From: Streptomyces sp. GQFP
GTDB taxonomy: Bacteria; Actinomycetota; Actinomycetes; Streptomycetales; Streptomycetaceae
Reading direction: 5' to 3'
DNA length: 64,000 bases
Assembly: GCF_021545335.1 (NCBI RefSeq)
Contig: NZ_CP089312.1
Span: forward strand, 7,440,001 to 7,504,000
The notes below the pieces were generated by a model that saw only the letters and a list, made by a program, of their open reading frames with translations, made no database searches and was not told where the DNA came from. A program made the translations under genes and the position numbers. Shown here piece by piece: positions 51,674-60,293 of the stretch. Position 1 is the stretch's first letter; each line of letters starts with the position of its first letter.

Positions 51674-51809
51674 CTCTGGGTTCCCCTCCAGATGCTTATG
51701 TGTTCCTGACATCCTCGCGCAGGCCAGTGGCCCGAGTTGCCCCGGGTGTCCCACCGTTACGAAAGAATCGAGTTTCGGGACACGGTGGTGACGCCTCTAA
51801 ACTGACCGG

Positions 51810-54434
51810 GTGACCGAGAACGCTCAGCAGCAGCCAACAGCGCCCATCACCGAACTGCCGACCCAGTACGCGCCGGCCGAGGTAGAGGGGAAGCTGTACG
51901 AGCGCTGGGTGGACCGGGGCTACTTCGCCGCCGACGCGAAGAGCGACAAGCCCGCCTACACCATCGTCATCCCGCCGCCGAACGTGACGGGCTCCCTCCA
52001 CCTGGGCCACGCCTTCCAGCACACGCTCATGGACGCCCTCACCCGCCGCAAGCGCATGCAGGGCTACGAGTCGCTCTGGCTCCCCGGCATGGACCACGCG
52101 GGCATCGCCACCCAGAACAAGGTCGAGCAGCAGCTTGCCGAGGAGGGCAAGTCCCGCCACGACCTGGGGCGCGAGGAGTTCGTCGAGCGGGTCTGGCAGT
52201 GGAAGGAGGAGTACGGCGGCAAGATCCTCGGCCAGATGCGCCGCCTCGGCGACGGCGTCGACTGGAACCGCGAACGCTTCACGATGGACGAGGGCCTCTC
52301 CAAGGCCGTCCAGACGATCTTCAAGCGCCTCTACGACGACGAGCTGATCTACCGCGCCGAGCGGATCATCAACTGGTGCCCGCGGTGTCTCACGGCCATC
52401 TCGGACATCGAGGTCGAGTACCAGGACGACGCGGGCGAACTCGTCTCGATCAGGTACGGCGAGGGCGAGGACAGCCTGGTCGTCGCCACCACCCGCGCCG
52501 AGACGATGCTCGGTGACACCGCCGTCGCCGTCCACCCCGACGACGAGCGCTACAAGCATTTCGTCGGCAGGCAGATCAAGCTGCCGCTGACGGACCGGAC
52601 CATCCCGGTCGTCGCCGACACCCACGTGGACCCGGAGTTCGGCACCGGTGCCGTCAAGGTGACCCCGGCCCACGACACGAACGACTTCGCCATCGGGCAG
52701 CGCCACAGCCTGCCCAACATGACGATCATGGACGAGCACGGTGTCATCACCGTCCACGGCCCCTTCCTCGGCCTGGACCGCTTCGAGGCCCGCTCCGCCG
52801 TCGTCGGCGCCCTGCGCGGACAGGGCCGGATCGTCGCCGAGAAGCGCCCGTACACGCACTCCGTCGGGCACTGCTCACGCTGCTCCACCACCGTCGAGCC
52901 GCGCCTGTCCCTCCAGTGGTGGGTCAAGGTCGAGACACTGGCCAAGGCCGCCGGTGACGCGGTCCGCGACGGCCGGGTCTCGATCCACCCCGAGGAGATG
53001 TCCAAGCGCTACTTCGACTGGGTCGACAACCTCAACGACTGGTGCATCTCACGCCAGTTGTGGTGGGGCCACCGCATCCCCGTCTGGTACGGCCCGGACG
53101 GCGAGGTCGTCTGCGTCGGCCCCGACGAGCAGCCGCCCACCGGCGAGGGCTGGACCCAGGACACCGACGTCCTCGACACCTGGTTCTCCTCCGGCCTGTG
53201 GCCGTTCTCCACCCTCGGCTGGCCCGAACAGACCCCGGACCTCGAGAAGTTCTACTCGACCGATGTCCTCCTCACCGGCCACGACATCATCTTCTTCTGG
53301 GTCGCCCGGATGATGATGTTCGGCCTGTACGCCATGGACGGCGAGGCCCCGTTCAAGACCATCGCCCTGACCGGCCTGGTCCGTGACGAGCGCGGCAAGA
53401 AGATGTCGAAGTCCTTCGGCAACGTCGTCGACCCGCTGGACTGGATGGACAAGTACGGCTCCGACGCCGTCCGCTTCACCCTGGCCAAGGGCGCCAACCC
53501 CGGCACCGACGTCCCGATCGGCGAGGACTGGGTCCAGGCGTCCAGCAAGTTCGCCAACAAGATCTGGAACGCCACGCGCTTCGCGCTGATGAACGGCGCC
53601 ACGATCGAGGGCGAACTCCCGGCAGCCGAGAAGCTCTCGGCCACGGACCGCTGGATCCTCTCCCGCCTGAACAAGACGGTCGCGCAGGTCGACGCGTACT
53701 ACGACGACTTCCAGTTCGCGAAGCTCAGCGACGCGCTCTACCACTTCGCGTGGGACGAGGTCTTCGACTGGTACGTCGAACTGTCGAAGACCACGTTCTT
53801 CGCGGGCGGCGAGCAGGCGAAGGTCTCCGGCCGGGTCCTCGGCGAGGTCATCGACGTCATGCTGCGCCTCCTCCACCCGGTCGTCCCCTTCGTCACCGAG
53901 ACGCTGTGGACGACGCTGACCGGCCGTGAGTCCCTCGTCATCGCCGAGTGGCCCAAGGACAGTGGCTTCCGCGACGAGGCGGCCGAGGCCGAGATCGGCA
54001 CCGTCCAGGCCGTCGTCACCGAGGTCCGCCGCTTCCGCAAGGAGCAGGGCCTCCAGGACGGCCAGAAGGTCCCGGCCCGCCTCACCCTCGACGGCACGGC
54101 CCTGGCCGCACACGAGCCAGCCATCCGCCAGCTTCTCCGCCTCCAGCCGGAGGGCGAGGGCTTCGCGGCCACGGCAACCCTCCCGGTCGCCGGCGCCACG
54201 GTCGCCCTGGACCTCTCCGGCACGATCGACGTCGCAGCGGAGCGCAAGCGCCTCGCGAAGGACTTGGCGGCGGCGCAGAAGGAACGCCAGCAGGCCGAGG
54301 CCAAACTCGGCAACGAGGCCTTCCTGGCAAAGGCCCCGGACCAGGTGGTGGACAAGATCAAGGCCCGCTTGGCAAAGGCGGACGAGGACATCACCCGCAT
54401 CCAGACCCAACTGGACGGATTGCCGGAGGCGTAA
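51810..54434 (+). CDS. valS: Valyl-tRNA synthetase
   Basis: An 874-residue class I aminoacyl-tRNA synthetase charging tRNA-Val. The HIGH motif appears as PPPNVTGSLHLGHAFQHT (near residues 54-71) and KMSKS as GKKMSKSFGN (near 530). The editing domain between them has GTGAVKVTPAHDTNDF. A C-terminal coiled coil typical of ValS ends the protein (ERKRLAKDLAAAQKERQQAE). No T-box leader is visible upstream. GTG start; the preceding gene is divergent. Confidence 0.97.
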   Translation: MTENAQQQPTAPITELPTQYAPAEVEGKLYERWVDRGYFAADAKSDKPAYTIVIPPPNVTGSLHLGHAFQHTLMDALTRRKRMQGYESLWLPGMDHAGIATQNKVEQQLAEEGKSRHDLGREEFVERVWQWKEEYGGKILGQMRRLGDGVDWNRERFTMDEGLSKAVQTIFKRLYDDELIYRAERIINWCPRCLTAISDIEVEYQDDAGELVSIRYGEGEDSLVVATTRAETMLGDTAVAVHPDDERYKHFVGRQIKLPLTDRTIPVVADTHVDPEFGTGAVKVTPAHDTNDFAIGQRHSLPNMTIMDEHGVITVHGPFLGLDRFEARSAVVGALRGQGRIVAEKRPYTHSVGHCSRCSTTVEPRLSLQWWVKVETLAKAAGDAVRDGRVSIHPEEMSKRYFDWVDNLNDWCISRQLWWGHRIPVWYGPDGEVVCVGPDEQPPTGEGWTQDTDVLDTWFSSGLWPFSTLGWPEQTPDLEKFYSTDVLLTGHDIIFFWVARMMMFGLYAMDGEAPFKTIALTGLVRDERGKKMSKSFGNVVDPLDWMDKYGSDAVRFTLAKGANPGTDVPIGEDWVQASSKFANKIWNATRFALMNGATIEGELPAAEKLSATDRWILSRLNKTVAQVDAYYDDFQFAKLSDALYHFAWDEVFDWYVELSKTTFFAGGEQAKVSGRVLGEVIDVMLRLLHPVVPFVTETLWTTLTGRESLVIAEWPKDSGFRDEAAEAEIGTVQAVVTEVRRFRKEQGLQDGQKVPARLTLDGTALAAHEPAIRQLLRLQPEGEGFAATATLPVAGATVALDLSGTIDVAAERKRLAKDLAAAQKERQQAEAKLGNEAFLAKAPDQVVDKIKARLAKADEDITRIQTQLDGLPEA

Positions 54435-54450
54435 CCAGCCGGTTTCCTCG

Positions 54451-54638
54451 CCCCCGCCGCCCCTACCTGTCCCATCCTCGGGGGCTCCGCCCCCGAACCC
54501 CCGCTCCTCAAACGCCGGAGGGGCTGAGAAGTTCAGCCCGTCCGGCGTTTGAGGACGAGGCCCCTTCAGGGCCGACAGCGGGGGTCTGGGGGCGGCAGCC
54601 CCCAGGGATGGGAACGGGTAGGGGCGGCGGGGGCGAAA
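54451..54638. repeat. Dispersed repeat R1, copy 4, as an inverted pair
   Basis: 54533-54638 is an R1 unit in the usual orientation. 54451-54526 is a diverged unit in the opposite orientation (GCCCCCGCCGCCCCTACC ... CCTCAAACGCCGGAGGGGCT). Together they form a large imperfect palindrome between valS and folC. Confidence 0.88.
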
Positions 54639-54681
54639 ACCCACGCGTTCGGGCAGCGCGGCGGCTCCGTAGACTGACTCC

Positions 54682-56166
54682 GTGAGCGACACCGACCCCT
54701 TCGACGACATCATCGACGCCGAGACCGACCGAGACCCCGACCTCGCGGTCATCGAGGCCGGCAGCCGCACCCTCCGCACCCAGGGCGGAGCCCCAAGCGC
54801 TGACGTGCCGGGCCGCCCCGCCGACCCCGAGGTCGACAAGGCCCTCCGCACCGTCGAGGCGGACCTCGCCACCCGCTGGGGCGAAACCAAGCTGGAGCCC
54901 AGCGTCAGCCGTATCGCCGCGCTGATGGACGTCCTGGGCGAGCCCCAGCGCGCGTACCCCTCGATCCACATCACCGGCACCAACGGCAAGACCTCCACCG
55001 CCCGCATGATCGAGGCCCTCCTCGGCGCCTTCGACCTGCGCACCGGCCGGTACACCTCCCCGCACGTCCAGTCGATCACCGAGCGGATCAGTCTCGACGG
55101 GGCACCCATCCCGGCGGAGCGGTTCGTTGAGACGTACGACGACATCAAGGCGTACGTCGAGATGGTCGACGCCCAGCAGGAGTTCCGGCTCTCCTTCTTC
55201 GAGGTGCTGACCGGCATGGCGTACGCGGCCTTCGCCGACGCCCCTGTCGACGTGGCCGTCGTCGAGGTCGGGATGGGGGGCAGCTGGGACGCCACCAACG
55301 TCATCGACGCGGACGTGGCCGTCGTGACCCCGATCGACCTCGACCACACCGACCGGCTCGGCGAGACGCCGGGTGAGATCGCCGTCGAGAAGGGCGGGAT
55401 CATCAAGCAGGACGCGACCGTGATCCTCGCCCAGCAGTCGGTCGACGCGGCCCAGGTGCTGCTGAAGAAGGCCGTCGAGGTGGACGCCACGGTGGCCAGG
55501 GAGGGCCTGGAGTTCGGGGTAGTCAGCCGCACGGTCGCCGTCGGCGGGCAGATGCTGACGCTGCGCGGGCTCGGCGGGGAGTACGAGGAGATCTTCCTGC
55601 CGCTGCACGGCGGCTACCAGGCCCACAACGCGGCCGTCGCCCTCGCCGCCGTCGAGGCGTTCTTCGGCGTCGGCACCCAGCGGCCCGAGCCCCTCGACGT
55701 CGACACCGTCCGCAAGGCGTTCGCCGCGGTGACGTCCCCCGGGCGGCTGGAGATCGTACGGCGCTCTCCCACCGTCGTGCTCGACGCCGCGCACAACCCG
55801 GCGGGCGCACGGGCCACGGCCGAGGCGGTCGGCGAGGCCTTCGACTTCAGCCGGCTCATCGGGGTGGTCGGGGCGAGCGGCGACAAGAACGTACGGGGGC
55901 TCCTCGAAGCCTTCGAGCCGATCTTCGCCGAGGTCGTGATCACGCAGAACTCCAGCCAGCGCGCGATGGACGTCGACGAGCTGGCCGCCATCGCCGTCGA
56001 GGTGTTCGGCGACGACCGCGTCCAGGTCGAACCGCGGCTCGACGACGCCCTGGAGGCCGCCATCACCCTCGCCGAGGAGGACGGGGAGTACTCGGGCGCC
56101 GGTGTGCTCGTCACCGGCTCCGTCATCACCGTCGGCGAGGCCCGACTGCTCCTGGGGAGGGGCTGA
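54682..56166 (+). CDS. folC: Bifunctional folylpolyglutamate / dihydrofolate synthase
   Basis: A 494-residue Mur-ligase-family enzyme that adds glutamates to folates. The P-loop is HITGTNGKTSTARMIEALL. The omega-loop region TSPHVQSITERISLDG, VEVGMGGSWDATNVI and the C-terminal VLDAAHNPAGARA are all present. It carries about 60 acidic extra residues before the conserved region. No Shine-Dalgarno stands out before the GTG. The next gene starts 5 bp after the stop. Confidence 0.95.
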   Translation: MSDTDPFDDIIDAETDRDPDLAVIEAGSRTLRTQGGAPSADVPGRPADPEVDKALRTVEADLATRWGETKLEPSVSRIAALMDVLGEPQRAYPSIHITGTNGKTSTARMIEALLGAFDLRTGRYTSPHVQSITERISLDGAPIPAERFVETYDDIKAYVEMVDAQQEFRLSFFEVLTGMAYAAFADAPVDVAVVEVGMGGSWDATNVIDADVAVVTPIDLDHTDRLGETPGEIAVEKGGIIKQDATVILAQQSVDAAQVLLKKAVEVDATVAREGLEFGVVSRTVAVGGQMLTLRGLGGEYEEIFLPLHGGYQAHNAAVALAAVEAFFGVGTQRPEPLDVDTVRKAFAAVTSPGRLEIVRRSPTVVLDAAHNPAGARATAEAVGEAFDFSRLIGVVGASGDKNVRGLLEAFEPIFAEVVITQNSSQRAMDVDELAAIAVEVFGDDRVQVEPRLDDALEAAITLAEEDGEYSGAGVLVTGSVITVGEARLLLGRG

Positions 56167-56171
56167 CTTCC

Positions 56172-56534
56172 ATGCGTACGCTCTGTGCTTCGACCCTGAT
56201 CGGCGAGGTCTTCCTGATCGGTTTCGCCGGTCTCGTCGCCATGAAGGACCCCGACCTGTCCACGTCGACCGTGTGGACGGTCAGCGGCATCGCCATGCTG
56301 CTGTGCGTGCTGCTGTGCGGTGTGATCACCCGGCCCGGCGGCATCCAGCTCGGCTGGGCCCTGCAGATCGGGCTCATCGCGTCCGGCATCGTCGTCCCGA
56401 CCATGTACTTCATGGGCGCGATGTTCGCCGCGCTGTGGTGGGCGTCCGTCCACTACGGCAGGAAGATCGACGAGGCGAAGGCGAGATTCGCCGCACAGGC
56501 CCAGTCGGCCGGTACCAGTCCTGACGCTGCGTGA
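56172..56534 (+). CDS. DUF4233 membrane protein
   Basis: A 120-residue membrane protein with about four segments (STLIGEVFLIGFAGLVAM, VWTVSGIAMLLCVLLCGVIT, LGWALQIGLIASGIVVPTMY, MGAMFAALWWASVHYG) and a short cytoplasmic tail. This is the DUF4233 family, which typically sits between folC and ndk in actinobacteria, as here. It begins 5 bp after folC, so the genes are coupled. Function unknown. Confidence 0.9.
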   Translation: MRTLCASTLIGEVFLIGFAGLVAMKDPDLSTSTVWTVSGIAMLLCVLLCGVITRPGGIQLGWALQIGLIASGIVVPTMYFMGAMFAALWWASVHYGRKIDEAKARFAAQAQSAGTSPDAA

Positions 56535-56602
56535 CACCCGCTCAGGGCGGCCCTGTAGCCTCTGAGCACCGCACATACGTGACCTCGAATGGAGCCACCC
56601 CC

Positions 56603-57016
56603 GTGACTCAGCGCACCCTCGTCCTCCTCAAGCCCGACGCCGTCCGTCGCGGCCTGACCGGCGAGATCATCGGCCGGATCGAGCGCAAGGCCGGCTGGCG
56701 TATCACCGCGCTGGAGCTGCGCACCCTGGACCAGGAGACGCTGGAGCAGCACTACGGCGAGCACAAGGGCAAGGTCTTCTACGAGCCCCTCGTCGAGTTC
56801 ATGGCATCAGGCCCCGTCGTCGCCCTGGTCGTCGAGGGCGAGCGGGTCATCGAGGGTGTGCGCGCGCTCGCCGGGCCCACCGACCCCATCGCCGCCGCTC
56901 CCGGTTCCATCCGCGGTGACTACGGCGTGATCGTCCGCGAGAACCTCATCCACGCCTCCGACTCCGAGGAGTCCGCCGAGCGCGAGCTGAAGATCTTCTT
57001 CCCCGGCCGCGACTGA
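56603..57016 (+). CDS. ndk: Nucleoside-diphosphate kinase
   Basis: A 137-residue cytoplasmic kinase that balances nucleoside triphosphates. It begins TQRTLVLLKPDAVRRGLTGE. The phosphorylated histidine is in NLIHASDSEESAERE, where Ala replaces the more usual Gly after His. GSIRGDYG and FFPGRD are typical. The GTG start has GGAG upstream. It is third in the folC-DUF4233-ndk group. Confidence 0.96.
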   Translation: MTQRTLVLLKPDAVRRGLTGEIIGRIERKAGWRITALELRTLDQETLEQHYGEHKGKVFYEPLVEFMASGPVVALVVEGERVIEGVRALAGPTDPIAAAPGSIRGDYGVIVRENLIHASDSEESAERELKIFFPGRD

Positions 57017-57366
57017 CAACCCCCCGTATCCGGCCGGTGAACTTCTTGCGCAGTTTCTGCACAAACCGTTTCTGAGGAACCGTCACCTCACTCGGATGCC
57101 CGAGGATTGTCTGACCTGGGACGGCCGTCGAAAACCGGCCGTCCTCCGGCATATGCGTGCCGATCGGGGGAACGCCTACCCCCGAACGCCCGTCTCCAGA
57201 AGCGAGACGGCACATCGCATGCTGACAATGGCGAAGACCCTCGCGCGGTGTTCGTGCAGGCGAGACTACGATGTAAGCCTTGCAAGCCTTCACGTCACCG
57301 CACCCACTTCGCCACCCCAAACCAAAGCCATCACACGCTTCACTTGGGAAGGCCAGACGAATCCTG
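57017..57366. other. ndk-mreB intergenic region
   Basis: About 350 bp without a gene. GGACGGCCG/CGGCCGTCC (57119-57144) is a 9-bp hairpin likely ending the ndk transcript, and CCGTCTC/GAGACGG (57190-57210) is a second small hairpin. The right part must carry the mreB promoters; TACGAT near 57267 could be a -10 box. Confidence 0.55.
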
Positions 57367-58398
57367 ATGGGGAACTCAATGTCGTTCATCGGCCGTGACA
57401 TGGCTGTCGACCTCGGGACCGCCAACACGCTGGTGTACGTCAGGGGTCGCGGGATCGTACTCAACGAGCCGTCCGTCGTCGCGATCAACACCAACACCGG
57501 TGGCATTCTCGCGGTCGGATCGGAAGCGAAGAAGATGATCGGTCGGACGCCCGGCAACATCGTTGCCGTGCGCCCGCTCAGGGACGGCGTCATCGCCGAC
57601 TTCGAGATCACCGAGCGGATGCTCCGCTACTTCATTCTGAAGATTCACAAGCGGCGGTATCTCGCCCGTCCCCGTGTCGTCGTCTGTGTGCCCTCGGGCA
57701 TCACGGGCGTCGAGCGCCGTGCCGTCATCGAGGCCTCGTCCCAGGCCGGCGCGCGCCAGGTGCACATCATCGAGGAGCCCATGGCCGCGGCCATCGGTTC
57801 CGGCCTGCCGGTCCACGAGGCCACGGGCAACATGGTGGTGGACATCGGCGGCGGCACCACGGAGGTCGCGGTCATCTCCCTCGGCGGCATCGTCACCGCC
57901 CAGTCCATCCGCGTCGCGGGTGACGAACTGGACAACGCGATCATCCAGCACATCAAGAAGGAGTACTCGCTCCTCCTCGGTGAGCGGACGGCCGAACAGA
58001 TCAAGATCACGATCGGTTCGGCGTACGACCTCGACGCTGACGAACACACCGAAATCCGCGGCCGGGACCTTGTCTCCGGGCTGCCCAAGACCGTCGTGAT
58101 CTCCGCGGCCGAAGTCCGCAAGGCCATCGAAGAACCGGTCAACGCGATCGTCGACGCCGTGAAGACCACCCTCGACAAGTGCCCGCCCGAGCTGTCCGGC
58201 GACATCATGGACCGCGGAATCGTTCTGACCGGCGGTGGCGCCCTGCTCCGCGGGCTCGACGAGCGGCTGCGCCGGGAGACCGGCATGCCCATCCACATCG
58301 CCGAGGACCCGCTGGACAGCGTGGTGCTCGGTTCCGGCAAGTGCGTGGAGGAGTTCGAGGCGCTCCAGCAGGTGCTGGACGCCCAGCCGCGCAGATGA
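57367..58398 (+). CDS. mreB: Rod shape-determining protein MreB
   Basis: A 343-residue actin homologue. The phosphate-1 loop is AVDLGTANTLVYV, phosphate-2 is VVDIGGGTTEVAV and the adenosine motif is GIVLTGGGALLRGLDE. In Streptomyces MreB is not needed for polar growth but is required for the spore wall. The ATG at 57367 begins GNSMSFIGRD; a second ATG (57379) is in frame. GGGAAGG lies 13 bases upstream of the first. It is followed by mreC, mreD, pbp2 and rodA, with a hairpin in the mreB-mreC gap. Confidence 0.97.
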   Translation: MGNSMSFIGRDMAVDLGTANTLVYVRGRGIVLNEPSVVAINTNTGGILAVGSEAKKMIGRTPGNIVAVRPLRDGVIADFEITERMLRYFILKIHKRRYLARPRVVVCVPSGITGVERRAVIEASSQAGARQVHIIEEPMAAAIGSGLPVHEATGNMVVDIGGGTTEVAVISLGGIVTAQSIRVAGDELDNAIIQHIKKEYSLLLGERTAEQIKITIGSAYDLDADEHTEIRGRDLVSGLPKTVVISAAEVRKAIEEPVNAIVDAVKTTLDKCPPELSGDIMDRGIVLTGGGALLRGLDERLRRETGMPIHIAEDPLDSVVLGSGKCVEEFEALQQVLDAQPRR

Positions 58399-58413
58399 CG
58401 TAACTCTTCGATT

Positions 58414-58447
58414 CCGCCGTACGAGATGATCTCCTCTCGTGCGGCGG
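58414..58447 (+). terminator. Hairpin between mreB and mreC
   Basis: CCGCCGTACGAGA pairs with TCTCGTGCGGCGG with one mismatch and an 8-base loop, 16 bp after mreB. It may partly terminate mreB transcripts and set the MreB to MreC ratio. Confidence 0.65.
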
Positions 58448-58531
58448 ATCGTTGATATAGAGGCATAAGCTCGCCCCAAAGAACCCTGTTGCCCCAAAAA
58501 AACTCTATTGAGGAAGGCACGGCCGCCGCAC

Positions 58532-59476
58532 GTGAGGGACACACGAGAGAGCCGGCTGCTCCTGGTGCTGCTGATCGCGATCGCGTTCGCGCTGATCACG
58601 GTGGACATCCGCGGCGGGGAGGACTCACCGGTCGACGGTGCCCGGCAGGCCGCGGCAGCCGTCTTCGGGCCGGTCGAGGACGGGGTGGCCACCGTGGTCG
58701 ACCCGGTCGGCGACGCGGTCTCCGCCGTACGCGACTCCGGTGAGCGGCACGACCGGCTCGCCGCGCTGGAGAAGGAGAACGCGGCGCTCAAGGCCCGCCT
58801 CGGCAGCGGCGATCGCAACCGCAGCAGACTGGGCCAGCTCGACAAGATGCTCAAGTCGGCCGGTGCCGGGCAGTACGGCATCAAGGGCGCCGAGGTCATC
58901 GCCATAGGAGCGGCCCAGGGCTTCTCCTGGACGGTCACCATCGACATCGGCGCCAACGACGGCGTCAAGCGGGACATGACGGTCCTGAACGGCGACGGAC
59001 TCGTCGGCCGCGTCACCACCGTCGGCCCCGGCACCGCGACCGTGCTGCTCGCCAACGACCCCGACTTCACCGTCGGCACGCGCATGGAGGGCAGCGACGA
59101 ACTGGGCTTCGCCTCCGGGCAGGGCGACCGGCCGCTGCGCGTCCAGCTCCTCAACGGCAAGGCCAAGGTGCAGAAGGGCGACCGGCTCGTCACCTTCGGC
59201 TCGCAGGCCGACAAGCCGTTCGTGCCCGGCGTACCCGTCGGGGTCGTCTCCCGGGTCGATCCGTCCGGCGGCGACCTGACCCGCACGATCTACGTCACGC
59301 CGTTCGTCGGCTTCACCAAGCTCGACATCGTCGGTGTCGTCGTCGAGGCCCCGCGCACCGACCCGCGCGACACCGTCCTCCCGGCCAAGCCGAAGCCGAC
59401 GCCCACCCCGACGGTCACCGTCACGGTGACCCCGTCCGCGTCGGCGGCCGACGGCCAGTACCAGCAAGAGCAGTAG
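58532..59476 (+). CDS. mreC: Rod shape-determining protein MreC
   Basis: A 314-residue bitopic protein. A short cytoplasmic N-terminus precedes one membrane segment (LLLVLLIAIAFALITVDI). A coiled coil (HDRLAALEKENAALKARL) and the paired beta-barrel domains follow (VTIDIGANDGVKRDMTV, GLVGRVTTVGPGTATV), with a Pro/Thr tail. It links MreB to the wall-synthesis enzymes. The GTG at 58532 is used because homology begins at RDTRESR. A TTG at 58508 is also in frame; neither has an ideal ribosome-binding site. Confidence 0.92.
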   Translation: MRDTRESRLLLVLLIAIAFALITVDIRGGEDSPVDGARQAAAAVFGPVEDGVATVVDPVGDAVSAVRDSGERHDRLAALEKENAALKARLGSGDRNRSRLGQLDKMLKSAGAGQYGIKGAEVIAIGAAQGFSWTVTIDIGANDGVKRDMTVLNGDGLVGRVTTVGPGTATVLLANDPDFTVGTRMEGSDELGFASGQGDRPLRVQLLNGKAKVQKGDRLVTFGSQADKPFVPGVPVGVVSRVDPSGGDLTRTIYVTPFVGFTKLDIVGVVVEAPRTDPRDTVLPAKPKPTPTPTVTVTVTPSASAADGQYQQEQ

Positions 59477-59490
59477 GAGCTGAACTCCCC

Positions 59491-60162
59491 ATGCGTTTCA
59501 ACCGGATGCTCCTCTCCACCACCCTGGTGGTCGTCGCCATGGTGATCCAGGTGAGCGTCCTCGCCCGCCTGCACCTCCCGGGCGCCGTCCCCGACCTCCT
59601 CCTGCTGACCGTCCTCGGCCTCGCCCTGGTGTACGGCCATGTCGGCGGCGCCCTCGTCGGCTTCGGCGCCGGACTCCTCGCCGACCTCGCCCCGCCCGCC
59701 GATCACGCGGCCGGCCGCTACGCCCTCGTGCTCTGCGTCATCGGCTACCTCGCCGGCCTGGTCAAACCCGAGAACGGCCAGCTCAAGTCGGCCACAGGAC
59801 CGATGACCGTCGTGGTCGCCGCCGCCGTCGGCACGACCCTGCTGTACGCCGGTGTCGGCGCCCTCGTCGGCGACACCGCCGCCCGCAACGTGGGCCTCAC
59901 CAGCCTGCTGTTCACGGCCGCGCTGTACGACCTGCTGCTCGCGCCCTTCGTGGTCCCCGGCATCATGTTCCTGGCCCGCAGAGCGGAGAACGATCCGCTC
60001 GCCGAGGCCAACTCCTCGGCCAAGAAGAGCGACATCTCGTCGGGCTGGCTCTCCTCCGGCACCGGCCTGCGCATCGGCAGCCAGCGCGGCGGCCTGAAGG
60101 TGAAGGCGGCCCGCTCGAAGGCCGCCCGCGCCGGCCGCATCAAGGGGGTCAAGCGCCTGTGA
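59491..60162 (+). CDS. mreD: Rod shape-determining protein MreD
   Basis: A 223-residue membrane protein with about five segments (MLLSTTLVVVAMVIQVSVLA, LLLLTVLGLALVYG and others). The last 65 residues are a basic cytoplasmic tail (KVKAARSKAARAGRIKGVKR), longer than in E. coli MreD. AGGAG lies before the ATG and the gene follows mreC by 14 bp. It is part of the MreBCD-PBP2-RodA spore-wall machinery. Confidence 0.93.
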   Translation: MRFNRMLLSTTLVVVAMVIQVSVLARLHLPGAVPDLLLLTVLGLALVYGHVGGALVGFGAGLLADLAPPADHAAGRYALVLCVIGYLAGLVKPENGQLKSATGPMTVVVAAAVGTTLLYAGVGALVGDTAARNVGLTSLLFTAALYDLLLAPFVVPGIMFLARRAENDPLAEANSSAKKSDISSGWLSSGTGLRIGSQRGGLKVKAARSKAARAGRIKGVKRL

Positions 60163-60293
60163 TCGCAGCGGAGTTCACTCGAACGGGTTCACCGGGCCGG
60201 AACGCCGCCTCACAGCTCAGGCGTTCATCATTCGTACGCGCACACACGTCTACGTCACACACGTCGGCGCACTGAGAGGGGGAGGCAGCACCA

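Noticed and set aside
51674..51809. T-box leader upstream of valS
   Set aside because: The gap is only 136 bp, is shared with a divergent gene, and has no T-box core or specifier hairpin that I can see.
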